NCBI GenBank assembly: GCA_038209775.1
Contig: JBBQXK010000014.1
Location: 1 to 64,000 of the forward strand
Source of the DNA: JBBQXK01 sp038209775
Lineage (GTDB): Bacteria > Pseudomonadota > Alphaproteobacteria > Rhodobacterales > Rhodobacteraceae
Reading direction: 5' to 3'
DNA length: 64,000 bases
Shown: in pieces, positions 43,083 to 51,383 of the stretch
How positions within the stretch are numbered: the stretch's first letter is position 1
Layout: each line of letters begins with the position of its first letter
Notes under the pieces: model-generated
What the model was told of the DNA's origin: nothing
Databases searched by the model: none
The model's input: only the letters and a program-made list of their open reading frames with translations
Made by a program: the position numbers and the translations under genes

Positions 43083-43537
43083 ACGAACCCCCTTCCCCCT
43101 CTGGCGCGGGCCTGTGGTTTGCGCTGTTCAACGAGATCGGGATCCTGGCGCAACTGAGCCGTGCCTTGTTCGAGGCGCGGCTGCCGGAGGGGTTCCTGTT
43201 GCCGCAGTTCGTGGTGTTGAACCATCTGGTGCGGGTGGGGGACGGGCCGACGCCGTTGCAACTGGCGCGCGCGTTTCAGGTGCCGAAGACGTCGATGACC
43301 CACACGCTGGCGGTGCTGGAGCGGGCAGGGCTGGTGCGGGTGGCGCCGAACCCGGGCGACGGGCGGTCGAAATGCGTGTGGATCACGGAGGCGGGGCGGG
43401 CGTTCCGCGAAAGTGCGATTGCCGGCCTCGGCCCCGACATGGCGGCGCTGGAGGCGCGGTTCGCGGGGGCGCGGTTGGTGCCGGTTCTGCCGGTTCTGGC
43501 GGCGCTGCGGGCCGAGATGGACGCGATGCGCGACTGA
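43079..43537 (+). CDS. MarR-family transcriptional regulator
   Basis: 152 residues with a winged helix: PTPLQLARAFQVPKTSMTHT (helix-turn-helix), then LERAGLVRVAPNPGDGRSKC with the beta wing. N- and C-terminal helices form the dimer interface. The start is GTG at 43079, overlapping the nitroreductase stop. MarR proteins usually repress the operon they sit in and release on binding a phenolic or oxidant ligand; the palindrome at 41891-41932 is the obvious target. Confidence 0.88.
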   Translation: MNEPPSPSGAGLWFALFNEIGILAQLSRALFEARLPEGFLLPQFVVLNHLVRVGDGPTPLQLARAFQVPKTSMTHTLAVLERAGLVRVAPNPGDGRSKCVWITEAGRAFRESAIAGLGPDMAALEARFAGARLVPVLPVLAALRAEMDAMRD

Positions 43538-43543
43538 AGGGGG

Positions 43544-44335
43544 TCAGGCGGAATGGGCACCGGCGGCAAGGCTGGCCACGAAGGCCAGCACCTCGGCCAC
43601 GGGTTTGCCCGCGCCGATTTCCTTGACGATGGCCGATCCCACAACGGCACCATCAGCGACGGACGCGATGGCGCGGGCCTGTTCGGGGGTGGTGATGCCG
43701 AAGCCGACGATCACCGGCAGGTCGGTTGACGCCTTGATGCGGGCAACCTCGGGGGCGACGTCGGCGGACTGGGCGGCGGCGGCGCCGGTGATGCCGGTGA
43801 TCGAGACGTAGTAGACGAAGCCCGAGGTATTCTGCAGCACGCGCGGCAGGCGTTTGGCATCGGTGGTGGGGGTGGCGAGGCGGATGAAGTTGAGGCCGGC
43901 CTTTTGCGCGGGGAGGCACAACTCGGCGTCCTCTTCGGGCGGCAGGTCGACGATGATGAGGCCGTCGATGCCTGCCGTGCGGGCGTCGGTCAGGAAGCGG
44001 TCGACGCCACGGGCGTAGATCGGGTTGTAGTAGCCCATGAGGACGATGGGGGTGGTGGCATCCCCCGTGCGGAACGCCTGCACCATATCAAGCGTCTTCT
44101 GCAGCGTCTGCCCGGCCTCAAGCGCACGCTGGCCTGCAAGCTGGATCGTCGGGCCGTCGGCCATCGGATCGGTGAACGGCAGGCCCAGTTCGATGATGTC
44201 GACCCCGGCCCCCGGCAGGCCCTGCATGATGGCAAGCGAGGTGGCGGCGTCGGGGTCGCCGGCCATGATGTAGGATACGAACGCCTTTTTTCCCTCGGCG
44301 CGCAGGCGGGCAAATGTGGTGTCGATCCGCGTCAT
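43544..44335 (-). CDS. trpA: Tryptophan synthase alpha chain
   Basis: 263 residues, a TIM barrel. It cleaves indole-3-glycerol phosphate and channels indole to TrpB. Catalytic acids E49 (IIELGLPF) and D60 (PMADGPT) are in place, and the phosphate-binding GFGI and VVGSAIV blocks are present. The ATG at 44335 has CGGAGA upstream; the frame stays open further upstream without support. It is about 9.5 kb from trpB, on the same strand. A diverged copy of its first 38 codons lies upstream, beyond the GNAT gene. Confidence 0.95.
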   Translation of the reverse strand: MTRIDTTFARLRAEGKKAFVSYIMAGDPDAATSLAIMQGLPGAGVDIIELGLPFTDPMADGPTIQLAGQRALEAGQTLQKTLDMVQAFRTGDATTPIVLMGYYNPIYARGVDRFLTDARTAGIDGLIIVDLPPEEDAELCLPAQKAGLNFIRLATPTTDAKRLPRVLQNTSGFVYYVSITGITGAAAAQSADVAPEVARIKASTDLPVIVGFGITTPEQARAIASVADGAVVGSAIVKEIGAGKPVAEVLAFVASLAAGAHSA

Positions 44336-44391
44336 GGGTGTCTCCGGGCAAGTATTCCGAGACCGGGTTTGCCATGGCGGCATGGGGGAAA

Positions 44392-44883
44392 TCAATGGGC
44401 GGCAATTGGGGGGACAAGGGGAAGCACCATGATCAGGCAGGGGTTTTCGGGGCCCCAGAGTTCGGTCGTCTCGAACGCGGGCAGAAAGCCGCAGGCGGTG
44501 TAGAAACGGCGGGTGCGGGCATAAAAGGGGTCGGGGTGCGAGGGGCCTATCGTACGCACCACCAGAAGGCGCGCGTCGTGATCCCGTGCCCACAGGATGA
44601 TCCCGGCCATCAGCGCCTGACCAAAGCCGCGCCCGTGATGGGCGCGCATGAGGCCCATGCAGGTGATTTCCACCGCGCCGGGAAGCGTTGCCTGCAGGCA
44701 GGCAACGCCGATGGGATTGCTAAGATGCCGGGCTTCGATCATCGGCAGGGCGGACGACGCGGCGACGTAGTGGTCAAGCGCATCGGGCTGGCCGAACCAG
44801 TCGGGCAGATCGTCCAGCACCTGCCGCACCAGAGCCGGGTCGCCCTGCGGGTGGCGAAGGATACCGACGTCTTCGGCGTTCAC
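44392..44883 (-). CDS. GNAT-family N-acetyltransferase
   Basis: 163 residues. The acetyl-CoA motif A is MRAHHGRGFGQALMAGIILW, and motif B lies near FYTACGFLPA. Substrate is not predictable. The start is GTG at 44883, overlapping by GTGA the stop of a 38-codon trpA-like frame, so translation is probably coupled. It sits 56 bp before trpA on the same strand. No ATG is available at a sensible position. Confidence 0.85.
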   Translation of the reverse strand: MNAEDVGILRHPQGDPALVRQVLDDLPDWFGQPDALDHYVAASSALPMIEARHLSNPIGVACLQATLPGAVEITCMGLMRAHHGRGFGQALMAGIILWARDHDARLLVVRTIGPSHPDPFYARTRRFYTACGFLPAFETTELWGPENPCLIMVLPLVPPIAAH

Positions 44884-44996
44884 TGCACCACCGCAGGCGA
44901 TGTTGCGGCGTCGCGGTCACCGGCCATGATGATGGCCTCGAACGCCTTGCGGCCCTGTCCGCGCAATCGCGCGAAGGTATCGTCGATCCTGATCAT
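44880..44996 (-). pseudogene. Diverged 38-codon duplicate of the trpA 5' end
   Basis: ATG at 44996 to TGA at 44880 encodes a peptide starting MIRIDDTFARLRGQGRKAF. It aligns without gaps to TrpA residues 1-38 with 26 identities, but stops before the catalytic E49 and D60, so it cannot be active. The 11-mer GGGAAATCAAT (plus strand) occurs at exactly the same distance, 51-61 bp before the start, in both copies (44386-44396 and 45047-45057). Its stop overlaps the GNAT start. It is either a remnant of a second trpA or a retained leader peptide. Confidence 0.8.
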
Positions 44997-45060
44997 CTGG
45001 CCGGCCGCCCCCGCCTGTGTTTTCGTGATCTGCGAGGGCATACGGCGGGAAATCAATCCC

Positions 45061-45474
45061 TCAGGCAGCCGTCTGCGGTTGCACGCCGATCATCCAATGG
45101 GTTCCGAACTGGTCCTTCAACATCCCGAAGGCGGGCGACCAGAAGGTGGGCCCCATCGGCACGATCACCGCCCCACCCGCCAGCAGCGCATCATAGATGC
45201 GGTGGCCTTCGGGCGTCGTTGCGGGTGCTGTCATCACGCTGAACGCCGCCTGGGTGTCGCCCGTAACACTTTCTGGATAATCCGAGGCCATCATCACATC
45301 GCCGTTCACGCTGAACTGGCCATGCATGACGCGCGCAGAGGAGGGCGCACCCGACCCCCCAGACGCATCGGGATAGCGCATCAGTTGCAGGTCAGTTGCG
45401 CCGAATACGGCGGCGTAGAACTGCATCGCAGCCTCGCAGGTTCCCTGAAAATGGATGTACGGCATGAAAGACAT
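45061..45474 (-). CDS. VOC-family (PhnB-like) protein
   Basis: 137 residues, a glyoxalase/bleomycin-resistance fold with two beta-alpha-beta-beta-beta modules. It begins MSFMPYIHFQGTCEAAMQFY, typical of the PhnB-like branch, and ends with FGTHWMIGVQPQ. Such proteins usually lack proven activity. The ATG at 45474 is chosen because the family N-terminus starts there. It is the first gene of a possible minus-strand run that continues into the trpA fragment, GNAT and trpA. Confidence 0.88.
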   Translation of the reverse strand: MSFMPYIHFQGTCEAAMQFYAAVFGATDLQLMRYPDASGGSGAPSSARVMHGQFSVNGDVMMASDYPESVTGDTQAAFSVMTAPATTPEGHRIYDALLAGGAVIVPMGPTFWSPAFGMLKDQFGTHWMIGVQPQTAA

Positions 45475-45669
45475 GGCGGACCTCGCTGCGGTTGGATTGA
45501 TAGCTAGTCTGGGGCCTCGGGGGCCATTCGCAAAGCCTGAACCTTGGGGCCCAACCCGCCGGAACGGAACCCGACGACAGCGGCGATCCGTGATAGGGGG
45601 GTCGTTACTGGCCCGCACTCACCGTCGGGGGTCCGGCATGGAAGGGTTCGCGACGCAATGCCCGTGCGC

Positions 45670-46959
45670 CTAGCGGCGGCGGCGGTGGGCGGGGGGGATC
45701 GAGAGGGTGGCGCGGTATTTGGCGATGGTGCGGCGGGCGGGGGCGATGCTGCCCTCGGCCAGCGCTGTCGCAAGGGCGGCATCGCTGAGGGGGGCGGATT
45801 TGTCTTCGGCGGTGACAAGGCGCGCCAGTCGGGCGCGCAGGGCGCCTGCGGCGGGGCCGGTGTCCTGTTCGGCATCGCGTTTCAGGGCGGCGGTGAACAG
45901 GTGGCGCAGCCAGAAGGTGCCCGCCGGTGTGTCGATGGCGGCACCGGCGACGGCGCGGCTGACGGTGCTGATGTGCAGGGTCAGGGCGCCGGCCACGTCT
46001 GCCATCGTCATCGGCACCAGTGCGGTCGCACCTTGGGTGATCAGTGCCTCTTGCCGGCGCAGGATTTCGGAGGCGATCCGCAGAAGGGTGGACGACCGGG
46101 CTTCAACCTGACGGCAGACCTCTTGGGCGGCCTGGCGCTGGCTGCGGTCGGTGTCGGTCAGGGGGGTGGTGCCGCGCGGGGCCAGTGTCACGTCGGGCAG
46201 GGCCGAGCGGTTGAGCGCCACCTGCCAGCCCGCGCTGGACGGGCTGACAACAAGATCGGGTTCGCGGACGGGGGCCGAGCCGGGGTCAAAGGCCGCACCG
46301 GGTTTGGGGTTCAGGCCACGGATCTGGCGCTGGCGCAGGGTTATGTCGGTGTCCGTCACGCCGCCCAGGCGGGCGAGGCGCGCAAGGTCGCCCGATGCCA
46401 AGAGGTCGAGCCGCCCGAGGACCACGGCCATTGTGGCATCAAGCAGTCCCGCCTCGCGGCATTGCAGTTCAAGGCATTCGGCCAGTGTCCGTGCGAAAAG
46501 GCCCGCCGGATCGGCGCGCTGCAACTGGTGCAACAGCGCCTCGGCGTCCGGCAGGGACAGGCGGGCGTCGCGGGCGAGGTCGGGCAGCGGGCGGCCAAGC
46601 CAGCCGGAAGGTTCCAGCGCCTCGGCAAAGATCATCGCGGCGGGGCGGAGGGACGGGGGGATAAGGCGGTCAATCTCGGTGGTGACATGGGCCATGAGGC
46701 TGGGCCCTGCACCGCCTGTGGTGGTCGCGATGTCATAGGTCTGGCCGCGCAGGGTGGCCAGCGCCCGCGACCAGCGCGGCAGCCATTCGCCCGGCGGTGG
46801 CGGGGCGAGGCGCAGCCAGGGGTTCTGGGCCGATTGTTCCTCAAGGTACAGGGTCAGGCCGCTGGAATCCTGCCGCAGCACCCTGATCGACGACGCCAGC
46901 CCGAGGTTGAGCGCCAGCCGCTGTGTCTGGCGGATCTCGGTGCGCTGGCGCTGGTTCAT
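45670..46959 (-). CDS. rpoN: RNA polymerase sigma-54 factor
   Basis: 429 residues. The C-terminal RpoN box, ARRTIAKYRATLSIP, is clear and recognises the -24 promoter element. A core-binding region and a helix-turn-helix (TMADVAGALTLHISTVSRAV) precede it. Region I (IRQTQRLALNLGLASSIRVL) is present but less glutamine-rich than in enteric RpoN, and the acidic region II is short, as often in Rhodobacter relatives that carry several rpoN copies. The ATG at 46959 is chosen; the frame continues upstream without signal. It probably serves nitrogen-regulated genes, but which paralogue this is cannot be told. Confidence 0.92.
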   Translation of the reverse strand: MNQRQRTEIRQTQRLALNLGLASSIRVLRQDSSGLTLYLEEQSAQNPWLRLAPPPPGEWLPRWSRALATLRGQTYDIATTTGGAGPSLMAHVTTEIDRLIPPSLRPAAMIFAEALEPSGWLGRPLPDLARDARLSLPDAEALLHQLQRADPAGLFARTLAECLELQCREAGLLDATMAVVLGRLDLLASGDLARLARLGGVTDTDITLRQRQIRGLNPKPGAAFDPGSAPVREPDLVVSPSSAGWQVALNRSALPDVTLAPRGTTPLTDTDRSQRQAAQEVCRQVEARSSTLLRIASEILRRQEALITQGATALVPMTMADVAGALTLHISTVSRAVAGAAIDTPAGTFWLRHLFTAALKRDAEQDTGPAAGALRARLARLVTAEDKSAPLSDAALATALAEGSIAPARRTIAKYRATLSIPPAHRRRR

Positions 46960-47067
46960 GGCGGGTCCGTTCGGGGGATGGTCGGGGAAGGTTAGGCGAG
47001 GGGGGCGGGGTGGGCAACCCGGGGTTGATGTGCATGTTGAAGAGGCGAACAGGATGAGGCTTTGCGG

Positions 47068-47152
47068 AACCGCAATCAGGGTGCGTGAACCGCAATTTGT
47101 GGCCGGAACCGATTTCTTCAAAGAAATCGGCCCGGAGTTTTTGAAAACTCCG
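47068..47152. repeat. Direct repeats and two adjacent palindromes, rpoN / selD gap
   Basis: The 374-bp divergent gap has no gene. GAACCGCAAT occurs at 47068-47077 and 47088-47097, exactly 20 bp apart. Next come two perfect palindromes: CCGATTTCTT-ca-AAGAAATCGG (47109-47130) and CGGAGTTTT-tg-AAAACTCCG (47133-47152), separated by 2 bp. They could be a mobile palindromic unit, nested terminators or regulator sites. Confidence 0.6.
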
Positions 47153-47333
47153 AAGTGGCGATGGGTCGGTTGCGGCGATTCCACAGAGGGCCATGCCGCG
47201 CGCGCGATCTTGTGTGCGGGGGGGCGGTCGGGTGGGACCGAACGCCCTCGTCTTGGGGGCCTTGTGCTTGTAGGGAAGGGGTCTTGCCGGGGTGGCACGG
47301 GGGCATGGGCAATTGCGGCACGACGACTGGCCT

Positions 47334-49517
47334 ATGGTGCGCGATCTGGTGCTGGTGGGCGGCGGGCATGCGCATGCGCTGGTAATGCGGATGTGGGCGA
47401 TGCGGCCGCAGCCGGGGGTTCGGCTGACGCTGATAAGCCCCGAGGCGGCGGCCCCCTATACCGGCATGCTGCCCGGTCATGTGGCGGGGCATTACCAACG
47501 CGGCGAGCTGATGATCGACCTTTACCGTCTGGCCGAGGCGGCGGGGGCGCGGTTCATCCTTGACCGGGCGGTGGGGCTGGACCCCGGGGCGCGGCAGCTG
47601 ATGCTGAACGGGCGGCCGCCGGTCGGGTACGACGTGCTGTCGCTGGATGTGGGGGTGGGGTCGGGGCTGCCCGAGGTGCCGGGGTTTGATGCGCATGGTG
47701 CGGCGGCGCGCCCGTTGGGCGATTTCGCAGAGCGGTGGGCGCGGTTTGTCGAGGCGGCCCCGCCCGCGCCGCAGGTGGTGGTCGTGGGCGCGGGCGTGGC
47801 CGGGGTGGAGGTGTCGCTGGCGATGGCGCACCGGCTGCGGGGGCTGGGGCGGCAACCGGGTATCACCGTGCTGGAACGGGGGGCCGAGGCGCTGTCGCAT
47901 GTGGGGGCGGGGGCGCGGCGGGAGTTGCTGGCGCAGTTGCAGGCGGCGGGGATCGTGCTGATCTGCGAGGCTTCGCCCCAGAGCGTGGGGCCGGACCGGG
48001 TGGTGTTGCGGGACGGGCGGGTGCTGCCGTCGGACTTCACGCTGGCGGTGGCGGGGGCGCGTCCGCAGGGGTGGCTGGGGGGGGCCGGGCTGGCGCTGCA
48101 CGAAGGGTTCGTGGTGGTGGGGCCGACGCTGCAATCATCGGATGCGCGGGTGTTTGCGGTGGGGGATTGTGCGCATCTGGGCCATGCGCCGCGCCCCAAG
48201 GCGGGGGTTTTCGCGGTGCGCGCGGCGGGGGTGCTGCATCAGAACCTGCGCAATGCGTTGGCGGGGGGCAGGCTGCGCGCCTATTGGCCGCAGCGCGACT
48301 ATCTGAAACTGGTGTCGCTGGGGGACCGGGTGGCCTTGGCCGACAAGGCGGGGTTGCGGTTGTCGGGGCGAGGCCTGTGGTGGCTGAAGGACCGGATCGA
48401 CCGGGCGTTCATGGCGAAGTTCGAGGAATTGCCGGTGATGGCCCCGCGCGTCGTGCCACGAGGGGCCGCCGAGGGGCTGGCGGCGCTGGCGGCGGGGCCG
48501 CCCTTGTGCGGTGGTTGCGGGGCCAAGCTGGGGGCGGCCACCCTGGGGGCGGCGCTGGCGGCGCTGCCGACACCCGTGCGCGCTGATGTGCTGGCGGGGC
48601 CGGGCGATGATGCGGCGGTGCTGCGGGTGGGCGGCGCGTTGCAGGTTATCACCACCGACCATCTGCGCCCGCTGACGCGCGACACCCGCCTGATGGCGCG
48701 GATCGCGGCCATTCATGCGATGGGGGATGTGCTGGCGATGGGGGCTGTGCCGCAGGCGGCACTGGCGCAGGTGACGCTGCCCGCCGCAGCCCCGGCGATG
48801 CAGGCCGCGATGCTGGCCGAGATCATGGAGGCCGCCGCCGAGGTATTCGGAGCCGAGGGGGCCGAGGTGGTGGGCGGGCATTCGACCGAAGGGGCGGAAC
48901 TGGTCATCGGGTTTACCGTGACCGGGGTTGTGCCCGAGGGGAGCGCGTTGCGGCGCAAGGGGGGGGCGCGGGCGGGGGATGCGCTGGTGCTGACGCGGGC
49001 GCTGGGGACCGGCACGGTGCTCGCGGCGCTGATGGCGCAGGCGCGGGTGCCGGGGCTGATCCTGGGTGAGGCGGTGGCGGCGACCTTTGCCGCGATGACG
49101 CGCGGGCAGGGGCCCGGGGCGCGGCTGGTCGCAGCACAGGCGCGGGCGGTGACGGATGTGACGGGGTTCGGGCTGGCGGGGCATCTGATGGAGATGGTCG
49201 AGGCGTCGGGCGTGGGGGCGGTGGTGTCGCTGGGCATGGTGCCGCTGTTGCCGGGGGCGGCGGCGCTGGCGGCGGCGGGTCAGGCGTCAAGCCTTGCCGC
49301 CGCAAACCGGGCGGCGTTGGCGGGGCGGATCACGGTGCCGGATGACCCGCGTACGGGTTTGTTGTGGGACCCGCAGACCTGTGGCGGGTTTCTGGCGGCG
49401 GTGCCTGCGGACGTGGCGCCGGCGCTGGTGGCGGCATTGCGGGAGGCGGGCGAGGTCGGGGCGTCGGTCATCGGCGAGGTGGTGGCTGGGCCTGCGGGGA
49501 TTACCGTGACGGCGTGA
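47334..49517 (+). CDS. selD: Fused NADH-dehydrogenase-like flavoprotein / selenide, water dikinase
   Basis: 727 residues, twice the length of SelD alone. Residues 1 to about 370 are an NDH-2-like FAD/NAD(P) oxidoreductase: N-terminal VLVGGGHAHALV, central VVVGAGVAGVEVSLAMAHRL, and FAVGDCAHLG. Residues about 385-727 are SelD with the catalytic C392-GG-C395-GAK398 block, the ATP-binding GPGDDAAVLR, and VTDVTGFGLAGHLMEMVE. SelD makes selenophosphate from selenide and ATP; the flavoprotein half may supply reduced selenium. The ATG at 47334 is preferred over a GTG 14 codons earlier. Convergent with the selenouridine synthase, 3 bp apart. Confidence 0.93.
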   Translation: MVRDLVLVGGGHAHALVMRMWAMRPQPGVRLTLISPEAAAPYTGMLPGHVAGHYQRGELMIDLYRLAEAAGARFILDRAVGLDPGARQLMLNGRPPVGYDVLSLDVGVGSGLPEVPGFDAHGAAARPLGDFAERWARFVEAAPPAPQVVVVGAGVAGVEVSLAMAHRLRGLGRQPGITVLERGAEALSHVGAGARRELLAQLQAAGIVLICEASPQSVGPDRVVLRDGRVLPSDFTLAVAGARPQGWLGGAGLALHEGFVVVGPTLQSSDARVFAVGDCAHLGHAPRPKAGVFAVRAAGVLHQNLRNALAGGRLRAYWPQRDYLKLVSLGDRVALADKAGLRLSGRGLWWLKDRIDRAFMAKFEELPVMAPRVVPRGAAEGLAALAAGPPLCGGCGAKLGAATLGAALAALPTPVRADVLAGPGDDAAVLRVGGALQVITTDHLRPLTRDTRLMARIAAIHAMGDVLAMGAVPQAALAQVTLPAAAPAMQAAMLAEIMEAAAEVFGAEGAEVVGGHSTEGAELVIGFTVTGVVPEGSALRRKGGARAGDALVLTRALGTGTVLAALMAQARVPGLILGEAVAATFAAMTRGQGPGARLVAAQARAVTDVTGFGLAGHLMEMVEASGVGAVVSLGMVPLLPGAAALAAAGQASSLAAANRAALAGRITVPDDPRTGLLWDPQTCGGFLAAVPADVAPALVAALREAGEVGASVIGEVVAGPAGITVTA

Positions 49518-49520
49518 GGG

Positions 49521-50573
49521 TCAGGGGATGGCGTGGATGGCGGTGGTAAGGGCGACAGCCAGCCGGTCGAGCCCCGCATCGTCCAGCGTATAGGCTTGCA
49601 CTGTCGCCACGGGCGGGGCGCTGCGGGCGCGGTGGCGGGCGTAGCGGGGGTCGTAGTGGTGCTGGATGAGGCCTGCGGCCATCGTGGCCACATCGCCGGT
49701 GGCGGCTTGCGCGCGCCAGCCTGCGATGATGTCGGCGGCGTGAAGGGGTTGCAGCGCGGCGAGGATGGCATCGAGCCTTGCGGCATCGGCGACCATGTCG
49801 GGATAGGCGTGGACCAGATGCGCCACGCGGGCGGCGGCGGGAGCGGCAATCTCGATCCTCGGGGCCGCTTGCATCGCTTTCCACAGGGCGGGGGGCAGGC
49901 GGAGGTTGCCGATCTTGGCGCTTTCCGCCTCGACCACCACAGGGCGGGTGGGGTCAAGCGAGATGGCGGCCATGGCCAGCGCCCCCTCGAACGCGCGCTG
50001 TGACGGCTGGCCACCGGCAAGGCCGCCGAAGAGTGACCCGCGATGGCGGGCGAGGCCTTCAAGGTCGATCACCTGATGGCCAAGGGCGGCAAGGCGGGGC
50101 AGGAGGGCGGTCTTGCCCGAGCCGGTATTGCCGTCGATGAGGATGACACGGGCGGGAAAAGGCGCGTCGTACATCGCCGCCACGACAAGCGCGCGGTAGG
50201 CCTTGTAGCCGCCTGCCAGCGTGTCGACCCGCCAGCCGATCTGCGACAGGATCGTGGCGAAAGACCCCGACCGCTGGCCGCCGCGCCAGCAATAGACGAG
50301 CGGGCGCCAGCCGCCGGGTTTGTCGGCCAGCGGCCCCTCAAGATGCGCCGCCGCATTGCGCGCGACGAGGGCGGCACCCAGTTTGCGGGCGGTGAAGGGG
50401 CTGACCTGTTTGTAGATGGTGCCGACGCGGGCGCGTTCGGCGTCGTCAAGGACGGGCAGGCTGATGGCACCCGGGACATGGTCATCCTGCCATTCCGCAG
50501 GGGAGCGTACGTCGATGATGCTGTCAAAGCCGAGGGTGGCAAGGTCGGCAAGGGTGGTGAGGGTGACGGGCAT
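49521..50573 (-). CDS. mnmH: tRNA 2-selenouridine synthase
   Basis: 350 residues. It replaces sulfur by selenium in the wobble 2-thiouridine of some tRNAs, using selenophosphate from SelD. The N-terminal rhodanese domain has its active cysteine C95 in VYCWRGGQRSG. The C-terminal half is a P-loop domain with GNTGSGKT (148-155). The ATG at 50573 gives the family length; the frame remains open upstream. Its convergence with selD strongly supports the call. It shows selenium use in tRNA; no selenoprotein gene is seen here. Confidence 0.94.
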   Translation of the reverse strand: MPVTLTTLADLATLGFDSIIDVRSPAEWQDDHVPGAISLPVLDDAERARVGTIYKQVSPFTARKLGAALVARNAAAHLEGPLADKPGGWRPLVYCWRGGQRSGSFATILSQIGWRVDTLAGGYKAYRALVVAAMYDAPFPARVILIDGNTGSGKTALLPRLAALGHQVIDLEGLARHRGSLFGGLAGGQPSQRAFEGALAMAAISLDPTRPVVVEAESAKIGNLRLPPALWKAMQAAPRIEIAAPAAARVAHLVHAYPDMVADAARLDAILAALQPLHAADIIAGWRAQAATGDVATMAAGLIQHHYDPRYARHRARSAPPVATVQAYTLDDAGLDRLAVALTTAIHAIP

Positions 50574-50630
50574 GGGGGCCTTGTAGCGCAGGCGCGCGGC
50601 AATGGGAAATGCGGTTCTGGCGGGGCGGAG

Positions 50631-50683
50631 ACGGGGGCCTGCCCCCGAACCCCCGGAGTATTTGGGCAAGGTGAAGCTGGAAG
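50631..50683 (+). repeat. Dispersed hairpin/TATTTG repeat, copy 5
   Basis: The hairpin GGGGGCctGCCCCC is followed by CCCCCGGAGTATTTGGGCAA and GGTGAAGCTGG. It lies upstream of the DUF1287 gene, between divergent genes. Confidence 0.7.
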
Positions 50684-50757
50684 GGGAGGGGCAGGATTCT
50701 GCCGACGGGGTTGGCGCGGGATGGACGGGACGGGGGGTTGGGGCGCATCTTTCCGGG

Positions 50758-51360
50758 ATGCAGCGGCGGTTGGTCTTGGGCGGGCTATTGGCGGTGGGCC
50801 TTGTCGGGGCCGCGCGGGCCGATGACATTGCGGTGCGGCTGGTGGCGGCGGCGCGGGCGCAGGTGGGGGTGACCACGGTGTATGACCCGGCCTATGTGAC
50901 GCTGGATTTTCCCGGGGGTGATATCGACCGGACGCGCGGGGTCTGCACGGACGTGCTGATCCGGGCCTTTCGCGACGGGCTGGGGATTGATCTGCAAAGC
51001 GCCGTCAACCGCGACATGAGGTCGGCGTTTCGCAGCTATCCGCAGACATGGGGGCTTTCGCGGCCCGACCGCAACATCGACCACCGCCGTGTGGGCAACC
51101 TGCGTCGGCTGTTCGAGCGGGCGGGGGCGGAGGTGACGGACGGGTATCTGGCGGGCGATATCGTGTCGGTGATGCTGCCGGGGAACCTGCCGCATATCAT
51201 GGTGGTGTCGGATGTGGCGGGGGCGACGGGGCAGCCGATGGTGCTGCACAACATCGGGGCGGGGGCGCAAGAGGAGGACCGGGTGGGCGAGTATCCCGTG
51301 ACCGGCCATTACCGGCTGACGCCGGAGGCGCTGGAGCGGTTGCGGGCGCTGGGGTTATGA
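50758..51360 (+). CDS. Exported DUF1287 protein
   Basis: 200 residues. An apparent signal peptide (about 1-21, QRRLVLGGLLAVGLVGAARA) precedes a DUF1287 domain, related to NlpC/P60-like amidohydrolases. The likely catalytic cysteine is in RGVCTDVLIRAFRD; downstream blocks are RPDRNIDHRRVGNL and the C-terminal histidine region LPHIMVVSD and VLHNIGAG. Cell-wall remodelling is plausible, not proven. A decayed duplicate of its 3' third lies directly downstream. Confidence 0.85.
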   Translation: MQRRLVLGGLLAVGLVGAARADDIAVRLVAAARAQVGVTTVYDPAYVTLDFPGGDIDRTRGVCTDVLIRAFRDGLGIDLQSAVNRDMRSAFRSYPQTWGLSRPDRNIDHRRVGNLRRLFERAGAEVTDGYLAGDIVSVMLPGNLPHIMVVSDVAGATGQPMVLHNIGAGAQEEDRVGEYPVTGHYRLTPEALERLRALGL

Positions 51361-51383
51361 GCGGGGCGCGCGCCGGGGGCTTG

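Noticed and set aside
50602..50757. Upstream extension of the DUF1287 gene
   Set aside because: Runs through a dispersed repeat and would bury the signal peptide.
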